From: Chloroflexota bacterium
GTDB taxonomy: Bacteria > Chloroflexota > Anaerolineae > J102
NCBI GenBank assembly: GCA_013151415.1
Contig: JAADII010000044.1
Location: 1-59,916 of the forward strand
DNA length: 59,916 nt
Direction: 5' to 3'
The notes beneath the pieces were generated by a model, which saw only the letters and a list, made by a program, of their open reading frames with translations, searched no databases and had not been told where the DNA came from. Made by a program: the position numbers and the translations under genes. Numbering within the stretch: position 1 is the stretch's first letter; each line of letters begins with the position of its first letter. Below are positions 8,874 through 16,698 of this stretch, piece by piece.

Positions 8874-9328
8874 TTGATCTCCAACCATTTCTGCAAACCC
8901 GGCCAATGCGTGCCGGGCCAGTAGACGCGCCGGCAGCGGCGACAGCGCGCGAACTCGGTTTGAGTGCGGGCCACATAGGGAGGAACCAGGGGCGCGGCCT
9001 GCGCGGGCGTCAGGCGCTCGAGTTCGCCATTGCATACGGTGCAACGCGAACGCGCGCCCGAAGGGCCGAGCGCATCGACAACTGCGGCCACCTGCTCCTC
9101 CAAGACGGTCGCAGCCACATAAAGCGCGCGCACCCCGCGGCGTCGGGCCAAAGCGCGATCACGCGTCACCAACAGCCGACCGGTCTCGCGAGCGATGGCC
9201 ATCATCTCTTCGTCGGGCAAGTCATTGCGATACTCCGCGTCGTAGCCCAGCCATCGCAAACGACGGGCCAGGGCGCCCAACATGGCGTCGACAAGCAGGG
9301 GAGGGGCTTTTGCTCCGGTTGAGGGCAT
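8870..9328 (-). CDS. Mut7-C RNase-domain protein with zinc ribbon
   Basis: A 152-residue cytoplasmic protein matching the Mut7-C family, a PIN-like fold predicted to act as a ribonuclease. N-terminal 'LLVDAMLGALARRLRWLGYD' and 'LLVTRDRALARRR' carry the conserved acidic and basic positions. The C-terminal half has a four-cysteine zinc ribbon (CTVC and CRRC). The ATG at 9328 was preferred because homologues begin close to the DAMLG strand; a TTG at 9358 would add ten residues. Neither start has a strong Shine-Dalgarno. It overlaps the downstream Lcl-domain gene by 4 bases. Confidence 0.8.
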   Translation of the reverse strand: MPSTGAKAPPLLVDAMLGALARRLRWLGYDAEYRNDLPDEEMMAIARETGRLLVTRDRALARRRGVRALYVAATVLEEQVAAVVDALGPSGARSRCTVCNGELERLTPAQAAPLVPPYVARTQTEFARCRRCRRVYWPGTHWPGLQKWLEIK

Positions 9329-9399
9329 TTGGTATGATGCGGAAACAACAGTCAACAATCAACGGTCAGCGAGTGACATGAAGGCAAACAATCCGCCGA

Positions 9400-9428
9400 T
9401 TGTCGCGTATGCTCGTCCCCTATTATAC
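9400..9428 (+). promoter_or_regulatory. Probable promoter of the Amt-like gene
   Basis: TTGTCG at 9400-9405 pairs with a -10 in the tattatac string (TATTAT 9421-9426, or TTATAC 9423-9428 with 17-base spacing). Transcription would start only about 10 bases before the ATG at 9445, which lacks a Shine-Dalgarno; a leaderless or very short-leader mRNA is plausible. The pair overlaps the longer reading frame beginning at 9400 and argues against that start. Confidence 0.45.
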
Positions 9429-9444
9429 CCTAATCCCTTCCGCT

Positions 9445-10770
9445 ATGCCTGAAACGCAGATCATCCCCATGTGGTCACTTCTGACCACGGCCCTGGCTTT
9501 GCTCATTCCGCTCGGCGCGGCCCTGGTGGTCGCGGGCGGCCGGCCAAACGATGAGGCGCGCCGCGTCCTATTGGCCTCTCTACCCGCGTTCCCGCTGGCC
9601 GCTACGGCCTATCTGGCCGTAGGTTTCGCTTTGCATTACGGCGGCATTGGCCTGCAATACGACAATCCCGAATTCGAGGCGCTGGTTTGGGAATGGACCG
9701 CTCTGACTCAGGACTGGGCCGCAACCTGGGGCATGGCTGGTTGGGCCGGGTTTTTTATGCGGGATGTGCAAAACGCGTTAACTTACGCCCTCTTTCTATC
9801 CGCGTTGCCGTTCGCGACCACGGCCGCGATGTTGCCCATGCTGGCTCTGAGTGGCCGCGCGCCCACGCTGATAACAGTGTTGTTTGGCCTGCTGACCGCG
9901 GCGGTGGGCTATCCCGCGGTTGCGAATTGGGTGCAAGGCGGCGGCTGGCTGGCCAATTTGGGCGTCAATATAGCCGCGGGACACGGGTTCGTGGATGTCG
10001 GCGGCGCGTTTCTCTTTTTGCTGGGCGGAGGCGCGGCTCTGGCCGCCATGTTCATCTTTCTGGATCGGCGACCGGCCAGTGATGAATCGGAGGCGGCCGC
10101 GCCGGGGGTCTGGATGAGCGCCTTGGGCGCGGGATTGATATTGGTCGGCTCAATCGGTTGGCTACTGGCCTGGCCATTGACCAACTGGGAGACGTTGAAC
10201 GCAACCCGAATTGCGCTCAACGCGTGGATGGCCGCGGCCGGCGGCGGTTTGGCTGCGCTGGTTTTGGGCTGGTTGGGACTGGCCCGTCCAGCATCTTTGC
10301 ACACCGCGCGCGGAGTGGTGGCTGGGTGCATCGCGGGGATGGCCGGCGCGGCCTTTGTTCCTCTCGAAATGGCGTTGCTCATCGGCGCGGCGGCCGCCGC
10401 GCTCATGATGCTGGCGATTTTTCTACTGGAGGATCGTCTACGGTTGCAAGATCAAGGCGGCGTCTTCGCGACATTCGGTCTTCCGGCAGGATGGGGTTTA
10501 CTGGCCGTAGGGCTGTTTGCAGATGGAACCGCAGGCGTAGGGTTCAACGGTGTGGGAACAGAACAATACTTGGGCGTGGTCGGTCAGGGCGTGACCGGTC
10601 TCTTCGCCGCCGCGGGGTTTGCGGCCGATTGGCCGGGCCAGATGCAGGCGCAGGCCGTGGGCGCAGCCGCTATTTTCCTGTTGGCCTTTCTCGCTGCTTC
10701 GCTGCTGCTTTCGCCCATCGCCCTCCTTTTACGCGGGCGCGCTGCCAAAAAGGAAGAAGAAACAAAGTGA
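9445..10770 (+). CDS. Amt/Rh-family-like membrane protein lacking twin histidines
   Basis: Polytopic protein of about 441 residues, the usual Amt length, with roughly 11 membrane segments. Amt landmarks are visible: an N-terminal 'MWSLLTTALALLIPLGAALVV' helix, 'GYPAVANWVQGGGWLANLGV' (Amt: plAHWvwg-gGwLaxlG), and 'ACIAG/GCIAGMAGAAFVP...LLIGAAAA' followed by 'WGLLAVGLFADG'. Both pore histidines appear lost: the first falls on Val or Asp (within GFVDVGGA) and the second on Phe in 'GVFATFGLPAG', where Amt has avHGvxGi. The conserved Asp of the DFAGG motif is Asn. It may therefore be a sensor or a transporter with another substrate; ammonium transport should not be assumed. No GlnK gene adjoins it. 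The C-terminus is a short basic/acidic tail. Confidence 0.65.
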   Translation: MPETQIIPMWSLLTTALALLIPLGAALVVAGGRPNDEARRVLLASLPAFPLAATAYLAVGFALHYGGIGLQYDNPEFEALVWEWTALTQDWAATWGMAGWAGFFMRDVQNALTYALFLSALPFATTAAMLPMLALSGRAPTLITVLFGLLTAAVGYPAVANWVQGGGWLANLGVNIAAGHGFVDVGGAFLFLLGGGAALAAMFIFLDRRPASDESEAAAPGVWMSALGAGLILVGSIGWLLAWPLTNWETLNATRIALNAWMAAAGGGLAALVLGWLGLARPASLHTARGVVAGCIAGMAGAAFVPLEMALLIGAAAAALMMLAIFLLEDRLRLQDQGGVFATFGLPAGWGLLAVGLFADGTAGVGFNGVGTEQYLGVVGQGVTGLFAAAGFAADWPGQMQAQAVGAAAIFLLAFLAASLLLSPIALLLRGRAAKKEEETK

Positions 10771-10830
10771 GACATCTTTATCTAGGGCTTGATGGTTGAT
10801 TGGGCGGACGGATTTTGACGAACCCAAAAA

Positions 10831-10862
10831 TGGCGACAGCGCTGGGGAACGCGCTGTCGCCA
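10831..10862 (-). terminator. Rho-independent terminator of the minus-strand convoy
   Basis: Perfect 12-bp inverted repeat (tggcgacagcgc / gcgctgtcgcca) with an 8-base loop. On the minus strand the stem is followed directly by TTTTTGGG, so it ends transcripts coming from the gene at 10900-11301 and the genes upstream of it. Confidence 0.85.
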
Positions 10863-10899
10863 TCTCTCTGAAAAGGTCGCTAAAAGGCCGTCGCGTTGG

Positions 10900-11301
10900 T
10901 TACTGATTATCGCCGGTTTGGCCAAAGGCCTCGCGCACGTTGGGCAACATGCAATAGAGTAGAATGAGCGCATTGATCAGAAAGCTGAGGCTGACATCCG
11001 ACCACTCCGCCCTGCCAACAAGGTAGGTGAAGTTGACCACCATATTGAAGATGGTGATGACCACCAAAAACAGCCAGGCCTGAGGGTCCACGCGCCACAG
11101 CATTTGAACCAACCACACCCACACCCACACCATCAAGCCCCACATAATCGCGTTCCAAAGACTAAAACCGCGCACCGGGAAGGGGCCGATGAAGAAGGGC
11201 AGGATGCCCAAAGATTGCAAGGTGTGAATGCCCGCCAACACAGCGGCGATCCCCGCCAAAATGGCCAGTAAAGTGACGCCAAAGGGTCGTTGCTTTGCCA
11301 T
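10900..11301 (-). CDS. Small four-helix membrane protein, function unknown
   Basis: A 133-residue protein with four predicted membrane helices: VTLLAILAGIAAVLAGI, the tryptophan-rich LWNAIMWGLMVWVWVW, LFLVVITIFNMVVNF and LSFLINALILLYCML. AGGAGC lies 7 bases before the ATG. It resembles the small uncharacterised integral membrane proteins often found near HdeD-type genes. It is the last gene before the terminator at 10831-10862. No catalytic residue stands out. Confidence 0.75.
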   Translation of the reverse strand: MAKQRPFGVTLLAILAGIAAVLAGIHTLQSLGILPFFIGPFPVRGFSLWNAIMWGLMVWVWVWLVQMLWRVDPQAWLFLVVITIFNMVVNFTYLVGRAEWSDVSLSFLINALILLYCMLPNVREAFGQTGDNQ

Positions 11302-11431
11302 AATTCAGCTCCTTATGTAATGAAAATGAATGAGAAAAAAACGATACAATTTGAACGACTACACCACGGGTTCGGTGAATTGCTTGGCCAGTGCAAACCT
11401 TCGCCGGCTCATTGGTCTAACATGGCAAGAT

Positions 11432-11950
11432 TCACCGATACTTATAAGCGTAGTATATACCCAACGCGCCCTGAACGACCAAAAGAAGCGCCAAAATCCA
11501 AACCAAAATCTGCCCGCTCACAAAGCTATTGAACATGAAGAGCAGACCCACAAGAATGGCGACGACGCCGAAAACGCCAACGCCCCAACCGCCGCCTTGG
11601 AGAGCTTCGATGAGGCCGGAAAGGCCAATGAGAAGGCCAAAAACGCCCATGATAAGCGCCACCGCGGCCGGCACCACGGCCGTGCTTTCGATGGGGTTGC
11701 GCAAGACCAACAAACCCGCGGCGACGCCAATGACGCCGCCAAACAGCTTCCAACCCCATTGCGATTTATCCATAAAAATGCTCATGAGATTAAAGACGCC
11801 TTGAATAAACCACGAGAGGCCGACCAGCAGCATGATCAGAGCCAGCGTCGCCGTGGTCTGCGTCAACAACAAGACGCCGATAACCAGCGAGACGATGCCC
11901 GCGAACAACAAGGCGTAGTTCATGGTGTGTTCTTGTTCTGAATACGTCAT
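11432..11950 (-). CDS. HdeD family (DUF308) membrane protein
   Basis: A 172-residue inner-membrane protein with six short hydrophobic helices arranged as the DUF308 repeat, with 'LLVGLSWFIQGVFNLMS' and 'LLIGLSGLIEALQGG' as the two repeat cores. HdeD proteins are linked to acid resistance in enterobacteria; that role is not established here. The start at 11950 is set by AAGGAG nine bases upstream; the frame extends to 12094 without support. A terminator-like hairpin lies just upstream (12020-12059), so this gene may have its own promoter. Confidence 0.8.
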   Translation of the reverse strand: MTYSEQEHTMNYALLFAGIVSLVIGVLLLTQTTATLALIMLLVGLSWFIQGVFNLMSIFMDKSQWGWKLFGGVIGVAAGLLVLRNPIESTAVVPAAVALIMGVFGLLIGLSGLIEALQGGGWGVGVFGVVAILVGLLFMFNSFVSGQILVWILALLLVVQGALGIYYAYKYR

Positions 11951-12019
11951 TTGAACGTCTCCTTGAGAGAAAGGAATAAAAAGAACGACTATTGAATCAT
12001 GATGGCGAAAAATGAAAGA

Positions 12020-12059
12020 TGGCGGAAAGGCCGGGGGATGGTGGCTGACCTTTCCGCCA
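12020..12059 (-). terminator. Terminator-like hairpin after the SulP gene
   Basis: Perfect 11-bp arms (12020-12030 tggcggaaagg and 12049-12059 cctttccgcca) enclose an 18-base loop. On the minus strand the stem is followed by a T-rich stretch (atctttcattttt), as expected for an intrinsic terminator at the end of the SulP transcript. Confidence 0.65.
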
Positions 12060-12170
12060 ACCCGATTATGGTAGCCCAAGAATCGCATCCTCATTCTAGC
12101 ATGCTCGAAAACATCTCGATAGAGCCAAAACGATGTATAAAAGTTGTAAAAATTGGAAGCTAACTTATAA

Positions 12171-13889
12171 TCAGTAGTGAATCGATTCTGAAGATGGGGT
12201 CAAATAGTGCTCTACAGCGACTTGAATCGAGGTGAAAAAGTGCTCGCGCCCAATTCTCTCGACCAGTCCGGCCCGATCCATCGTATCGAACACATCCTTC
12301 ATCACGCCGCTAAACCACAACTCGACGCCCTGCTCCTTCAGTTCATTATGAAGCTCTTCCAGCATATCAATGGCCGTCACATCCACATAGTTGATAGGAT
12401 CGGCATCGACGAGCAACACCTTGGTGTCGGGCGTCATGTTCAACGCCACGCGCACCAGGTCGCGAAAATTGGGCGCATTGGCGAAAAAGAGTAGGGCGTC
12501 AAAACGAAAAATAAGCAGACCGGGGAAAGTTTCGGCGTCGGGAAAGTTTTCCAAACTACGATAAGCAGTGCGGCCAGGTAGTTTGCCCAGGATAGCGGCG
12601 TGAGGGTTCTTGACCGAAGCCAGCAAGGTGAGCAAAGAGAGCACCACCGCCAGCAACAACCCACCCAATAGTCCCAACACCAGCACGCCCACCAGCGCAA
12701 CCAACGAAGCCCAAAAGTCGCCCCGCCGCACGATCCAATAACGCTTGAGTTTGTGAAAACTGATCAGCTTCCACACCGCATGAATGACGATTGCGCCTAA
12801 AGTGGCCTCGGGCAGGCTATAGAAAAGGGGCGTTAGAAAAAGCACGGTGATGATAATGAAAATGGCGGCGATGATGGAAACCATCTGTGATCTCGCGCCC
12901 GCGCCAACCGAGGCCGCGGTCTTGGATAAGCTGCCATCCACCACAAAGCCGCCACTGACGCCCGCCCCCAGGTTGGCGACCCCCAAGCCGACCATCTCCT
13001 GATTCGCGTCCACCTCATATCCAAACCGGGTGGCGTAAGAGCGGGCCGCGGCCACCGATTCAGCAAACCCCACCAAAGCCACGGCCACCGCGCCGGGAAT
13101 CAGCTTCATATAATCGCGCACCGAGATATCCGGCAACCCAAAAGGCGGCAGTCCCGCGGGAATTTCCCCCACAATGTGCACGCCATACGCTTTGTTCAAA
13201 TTCAACGCTGCGGAGACGATAATGGCCAGGATGAGCACGGTGATGGCGGCGGGAATTTTAGGAGCGTACGCATGCAGCAAAAACAGCGCGGCCAAACTGC
13301 CCACCCCCACAATCAAAGTGGGGATGTGAAGCTTTCGAATATCGAAAACGAACTGCAACACCTCGCGAAAGAAACCGGCCGCCTCGACATCGTAACCAAC
13401 AATCTTGCCCAACTGGCCAAAAGCAATGGTGATGGCCAAACCCACAATGAAGCCGCTCAAGACCGGCTTTGAAAGAAAATCAGCCAATACGCCCAATCTC
13501 AGCAGCCCCGAGAGAATGAGCAAGACGCCGGTCATGAGAGCAAGGCCCGTGGTGAAAACAACGAATTCTTTGGAACCGGTCGCTATCGCGCCGATGATGG
13601 CGAATGATAGGATGGCTACGGTCGAACTGGGCCCCACGTTGAGATGCCGCGACGTGCCAAAAATGGCGTAACCCACCAACGCCAATGGCGCTGTATAAAG
13701 GCCCGTCTGCGGCGGCATGCCCGCGATGCCGGCATAGGCCATAGCCTCTGGAACCAACAACGCCCACACGGTCAGGGCGGCGACGACATCCCAACGAAAC
13801 CAGGATTTGTCGTAAGCAGGAAGCCACTCGAGAATAGGCATGAAAGAGCGAATGGTGCGTTTAGGCTTTGGCGGCGCTAAAGTAGTCAT
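12171..13889 (-). CDS. SulP family anion transporter with STAS domain
   Basis: A 572-residue permease of the SLC26/SulP family. The N-terminal membrane domain (about 40-420) has the family signature 'PEAMAYAGIAGMPPQTGLYTA' region and a 'NVGPSSTVAI' motif. The C-terminal STAS domain (about 445-560) follows, including LLVDADPINYVDVTAIDML, where sigma-regulating anti-anti-sigma proteins carry their phosphorylatable Ser. Possible substrates are sulfate, bicarbonate or another anion; sequence does not decide. The start at 13889 matches the conserved N-terminus, although its ribosome binding site is weak. It lies between two hairpins (14026-14062 and 12020-12059) and could be its own transcription unit. 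Confidence 0.9.
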   Translation of the reverse strand: MTTLAPPKPKRTIRSFMPILEWLPAYDKSWFRWDVVAALTVWALLVPEAMAYAGIAGMPPQTGLYTAPLALVGYAIFGTSRHLNVGPSSTVAILSFAIIGAIATGSKEFVVFTTGLALMTGVLLILSGLLRLGVLADFLSKPVLSGFIVGLAITIAFGQLGKIVGYDVEAAGFFREVLQFVFDIRKLHIPTLIVGVGSLAALFLLHAYAPKIPAAITVLILAIIVSAALNLNKAYGVHIVGEIPAGLPPFGLPDISVRDYMKLIPGAVAVALVGFAESVAAARSYATRFGYEVDANQEMVGLGVANLGAGVSGGFVVDGSLSKTAASVGAGARSQMVSIIAAIFIIITVLFLTPLFYSLPEATLGAIVIHAVWKLISFHKLKRYWIVRRGDFWASLVALVGVLVLGLLGGLLLAVVLSLLTLLASVKNPHAAILGKLPGRTAYRSLENFPDAETFPGLLIFRFDALLFFANAPNFRDLVRVALNMTPDTKVLLVDADPINYVDVTAIDMLEELHNELKEQGVELWFSGVMKDVFDTMDRAGLVERIGREHFFTSIQVAVEHYLTPSSESIHY

Positions 13890-14025
13890 TATGAATAACT
13901 TGACACCTATAAGTGAAGAAAATCGCTTGATCGGGATGAACTGCGGTGCTCTCTTTATCTTGATCTGAGCGGACGATTTCTCATCGGCGCGAGTCGCGCC
14001 GGCCCGCCCTCCGAACCGACTAGAT

Positions 14026-14062
14026 ATCGGGTCGGCGATTTGTGAAGGATCGCCGACCCGAT
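14026..14062 (-). terminator. 14-bp perfect hairpin between the Ala-rich gene and SulP
   Basis: Arms 14026-14039 (atcgggtcggcgat) and 14049-14062 form a perfect 14-bp stem with a 9-base loop, ten bases past the stop of the Ala-rich gene. There is no U-tract, so it could be a factor-assisted terminator or an RNA-stabilising hairpin. A second palindrome (ggcgcgagtcgcgcc) lies at about 13988-14002. Confidence 0.5.
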
Positions 14063-14071
14063 TCAATTAGA

Positions 14072-14800
14072 CTAAGAAGATTTGGGTTCTTCGTCGCGAT
14101 CGATCATCTGAGCAATTCCCTCAGCCGCCAATTCGGCCGCGCCTTCGCGCAGGCCCTCAGAGACCGCGACTCCGGCCATGCCCATGGCGGCCATCTCAGC
14201 GCCGGCCTCGGCCAACGCCTCGCTCTGGGCAGCCATTTCCCCGGAAACGGCCATCCGAGTCAGGCCTTCGGCCACTTCGTTCGCGCCCAAAGCCGCGACA
14301 TCGACGCCGGTCTCGCGCATGGAGGCCGCCAACGCGCGCGCGGCGCTAAAACGCATGATGGTCTCCACCGCCATGTCTTGCAACTCGTCGCTCTTTGTAT
14401 CCAGGAATTCGGCCAGGGTGGGCATTTCTAGCATGAGCGCGACATCGGCCACAGCTTCGAGTTGACCGGCAATAGCGGCCATGTTCATACCCAGGCTAAG
14501 ATCTTGCTCGCTCATGGACTTGACCAGCTCGCTTTGCACCGCGATGTCTTCGGAACTAACCAGCAATTCAATGCCCTGGCTCACGTCGGCCACGCCAGCG
14601 GCCGCGACCACCTCGCTCAACACGGCTGCTCGCTCGGCCGCGGCCACCGCGTCAACGCCGCGAGTAATATCGCTTGCGCCCGCGGCCAAAGCCGCTCGAC
14701 TCATATCGTCTGCGATCGCGGCCGCTTCCAGAGCGTCCAGTCCTTCGGCCAGGTCAGACTTTTCGGCTGCTTGCAATTCGCTTTTCGCTTCTTTGGTCAT
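14072..14800 (-). CDS. Alanine-rich helical repeat protein, function unknown
   Basis: A 242-residue soluble protein rich in Ala, Glu and Met, with no Trp or Cys. It is built from about 28-residue repeats of the pattern xxD(L/I/V)xxGhxhhxxxxxxxhxSEhhxxx. Examples begin SDLAEGLDAL, SDITRGVDAV, ADVSQGIELL, EQDLSLGMNM and, near the C-terminus, NEVAEGLTRM. The regular heptad-like spacing predicts an all-helical solenoid or bundle. AGGAG seven bases upstream supports the start. It sits in the convoy with stress-type genes; I do not recognise the family well enough to name it. Confidence 0.75.
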   Translation of the reverse strand: MTKEAKSELQAAEKSDLAEGLDALEAAAIADDMSRAALAAGASDITRGVDAVAAAERAAVLSEVVAAAGVADVSQGIELLVSSEDIAVQSELVKSMSEQDLSLGMNMAAIAGQLEAVADVALMLEMPTLAEFLDTKSDELQDMAVETIMRFSAARALAASMRETGVDVAALGANEVAEGLTRMAVSGEMAAQSEALAEAGAEMAAMGMAGVAVSEGLREGAAELAAEGIAQMIDRDEEPKSS

Positions 14801-14851
14801 GTTGTTGCTCCTATATGAAGAGGATGTGTGGATTGTCCTGTCGCTTCGCTT

Positions 14852-15730
14852 TTATTCTTCGGTCTCAAACTGCAGAAGACCGGTGGGAGCGGTGAGGGTC
14901 AATTGTTTGCCCTGGCTGCCCAAAACCTCGAAAGACACGACCTCGGCCAACGCGTCCAGAAAAGTTTGCTCCTGCTCCATGATGGGTTGCTCGCAAACCT
15001 GACGTCCGGCTTGAATGTCGGTGATGCGAATCGAACCGTCACTGGCGGTCTGATAATTGGCCCTGAACTCGTTGCATCCTGCAAAACCGGTCGCCTTGCC
15101 GCGCACAAAGAGAATGGTGATCTCGGTGTCGGGCAAAGTGTTCAACAACTTCCATTCCCGTCGTTCCAGTGCGTCCGAAGGGTCGACGGGCGTGGCGGTG
15201 GGTTCGGGCGTATTGGTGGGTTGGGGTTCGGGCGTGGCGGTGGGTTCGAAAGTGGACGTCGGGGTGGGGGTGGGCTCTTCCACCGTGAGCTTGATGGTGG
15301 AGCGGTTCTCGAGCCCGTTGTTATCGACGACGGTGAGCGAAACTTCGTATTCGCCCGCCTCTTGGTAGGTGTGCGTCACTTCCATATTGGTGGATTGCAC
15401 ACCATCGCCCAGGTCCCACTGGTAGCTAACAATTTCGCTTCCTTCGGCTGCGCGCGAATCGGCCGCACTCAAGGTGATAGCCTCGCCAACCAGGGTTTGG
15501 GTCGGTCCACTGATGACCGCAACCGGCGGTTCTGAGGGTTCGGGCGTGGGGACTGGGGTGTCGGTGGCCGTGGGAGCCGTGGTGGGAACGGAAGCGACCG
15601 GGGTTGGCGTCGGCTCGGGCTGCGCGCCGAATCCGCCGGATAGCAGATAAAAAACGCCGATGAGCGCGGCCACAATGACCGCGACGACGAGGATTTTCAT
15701 GCCTGGCGAGGCATTGCTCCAGAAATTCAT
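14852..15730 (-). CDS. Membrane-anchored PKD and META domain protein
   Basis: A 292-residue exported protein. An N-terminal membrane anchor (MKILVVAVIVAALIGVFYLL, residues 11-30) is followed by a PT-rich stalk, a PKD domain (about 70-160, with YQWDLGDG and HTYQEAGEY), a second stalk and a META domain (about 190-290). META domains occur in HslJ, a heat-inducible outer-membrane-linked protein of E. coli. The 'GCNEF' and 'CEQPIMEQE' strings are the META landmarks. AGGAG precedes the ATG at 15730. The next gene encodes a shorter paralogue with the same anchor and META domain, evidently a tandem duplicate. Confidence 0.85.
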   Translation of the reverse strand: MNFWSNASPGMKILVVAVIVAALIGVFYLLSGGFGAQPEPTPTPVASVPTTAPTATDTPVPTPEPSEPPVAVISGPTQTLVGEAITLSAADSRAAEGSEIVSYQWDLGDGVQSTNMEVTHTYQEAGEYEVSLTVVDNNGLENRSTIKLTVEEPTPTPTSTFEPTATPEPQPTNTPEPTATPVDPSDALERREWKLLNTLPDTEITILFVRGKATGFAGCNEFRANYQTASDGSIRITDIQAGRQVCEQPIMEQEQTFLDALAEVVSFEVLGSQGKQLTLTAPTGLLQFETEE

Positions 15731-15826
15731 AGAATTGGGTCTCCTGTGGAATTTGAGATATATCTTAAGATCGCGAGGATCTAAGATGCGAAACAGCGTT
15801 GGCAAAGCTTGTATGTCGCGTTGCGC

Positions 15827-16315
15827 TCATTTTGCTCGAAATTGCAGCGCGCCAGAACCCGTGTGAAGGGTGAGCTGATCATCTTGCACCTGGAAAGATG
15901 TGGCCGAACCCAATGCGGTTAGAAAATTCGTTTCCTGGTCCATGATGGGTTGGTCACAGGCCATGCGACCTCCGGCCAAATCGCTGATGCGCATGGTAGC
16001 GTCGCTGCTGGTTTGGTAGTTGCCTGTAAATTTGTTGCAACCCGCCGAACCCGACACTTTGCCCCGTACGAAAGCGACGGTGATCTCGGTGTCGGGCAAA
16101 GTGTTCAACAAGAGCCATGTGCGCCCCTCCAACGCTTCAGAAGGGTCGGCCGGCGGCTCTGGCTCAGGCGCTTCGGTGGCTGCAGGCGGAGGTGCGGGCG
16201 GAGGCGAACCGCCAAATGCGCCCGCCAATAAGGCGTATACGCCGATGAGCGCAGCGATAACCACTACGATTATGAGCGCTTTCATGCCGGTTGATGCATT
16301 GTTCCAAATTTCCAT
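15827..16315 (-). CDS. Membrane-anchored META domain protein
   Basis: A 162-residue paralogue of the PKD/META protein just downstream. It keeps the N-terminal anchor (M-K-A-L-I-I-V-V-V-I-A-A-L-I-G-V-Y), a short PA-rich stalk and the META domain (about 58-160) with GCNKF and CDQPIMDQE, but lacks the PKD domain. AAGGAG lies about 13 bases before ATG 16315. Shared wording in the domain boundary (LLNTLPDTEIT) shows the two arose by duplication. It probably sits on the outer face of the cytoplasmic membrane. Confidence 0.85.
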   Translation of the reverse strand: MEIWNNASTGMKALIIVVVIAALIGVYALLAGAFGGSPPPAPPPAATEAPEPEPPADPSEALEGRTWLLLNTLPDTEITVAFVRGKVSGSAGCNKFTGNYQTSSDATMRISDLAGGRMACDQPIMDQETNFLTALGSATSFQVQDDQLTLHTGSGALQFRAK

Positions 16316-16344
16316 ATTGAATGTGCGTCTCCTTAAAGTGAGAA

Positions 16345-16698
16345 TTAAGTCAATCCATGGTTCGTTTCCGCCGGCCACATTTCCGCGGCTCGAATAGCCC
16401 GAAGATTGAATTCTCCGAACGCCGCGGTGGCGGGGAAAAGATCTTGTCGCGGAATCGTTTCAAAGGCGCGGGTCTTATCCAAACGCTCTTGCAAAGTGTA
16501 AGCGCCTGAAAAGAATAGGCTTCCCCAAACATGCAGCGCGGTGACGCCATCTCTTTTCAGCTTTTTCGAAGCCGGATGTTCTTCAAACAAAATGAGGGTG
16601 AAGCGCATGAGGGATCTCGGGCCCGCGCCCACATCTTCGCTTAAATTCTTGGGGTCGAAGGCGAAAAAACGCCTCTCGGAGAAAGGAGATCGCATCAT
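16345..16698 (-). CDS. Hypothetical protein coupled to the MFS exporter gene
   Basis: A 117-residue frame whose ATG overlaps the stop codon of the MFS gene by 4 bases (ATGA at 16695-16698), typical of translational coupling. The product is a soluble, mixed-charge protein without a signal peptide or membrane segment. No motif is recognised. It ends 30 bases before the META gene. The overlap arrangement is the main reason to regard it as real; a shadow frame cannot be ruled out. Confidence 0.45.
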   Translation of the reverse strand: MMRSPFSERRFFAFDPKNLSEDVGAGPRSLMRFTLILFEEHPASKKLKRDGVTALHVWGSLFFSGAYTLQERLDKTRAFETIPRQDLFPATAAFGEFNLRAIRAAEMWPAETNHGLT

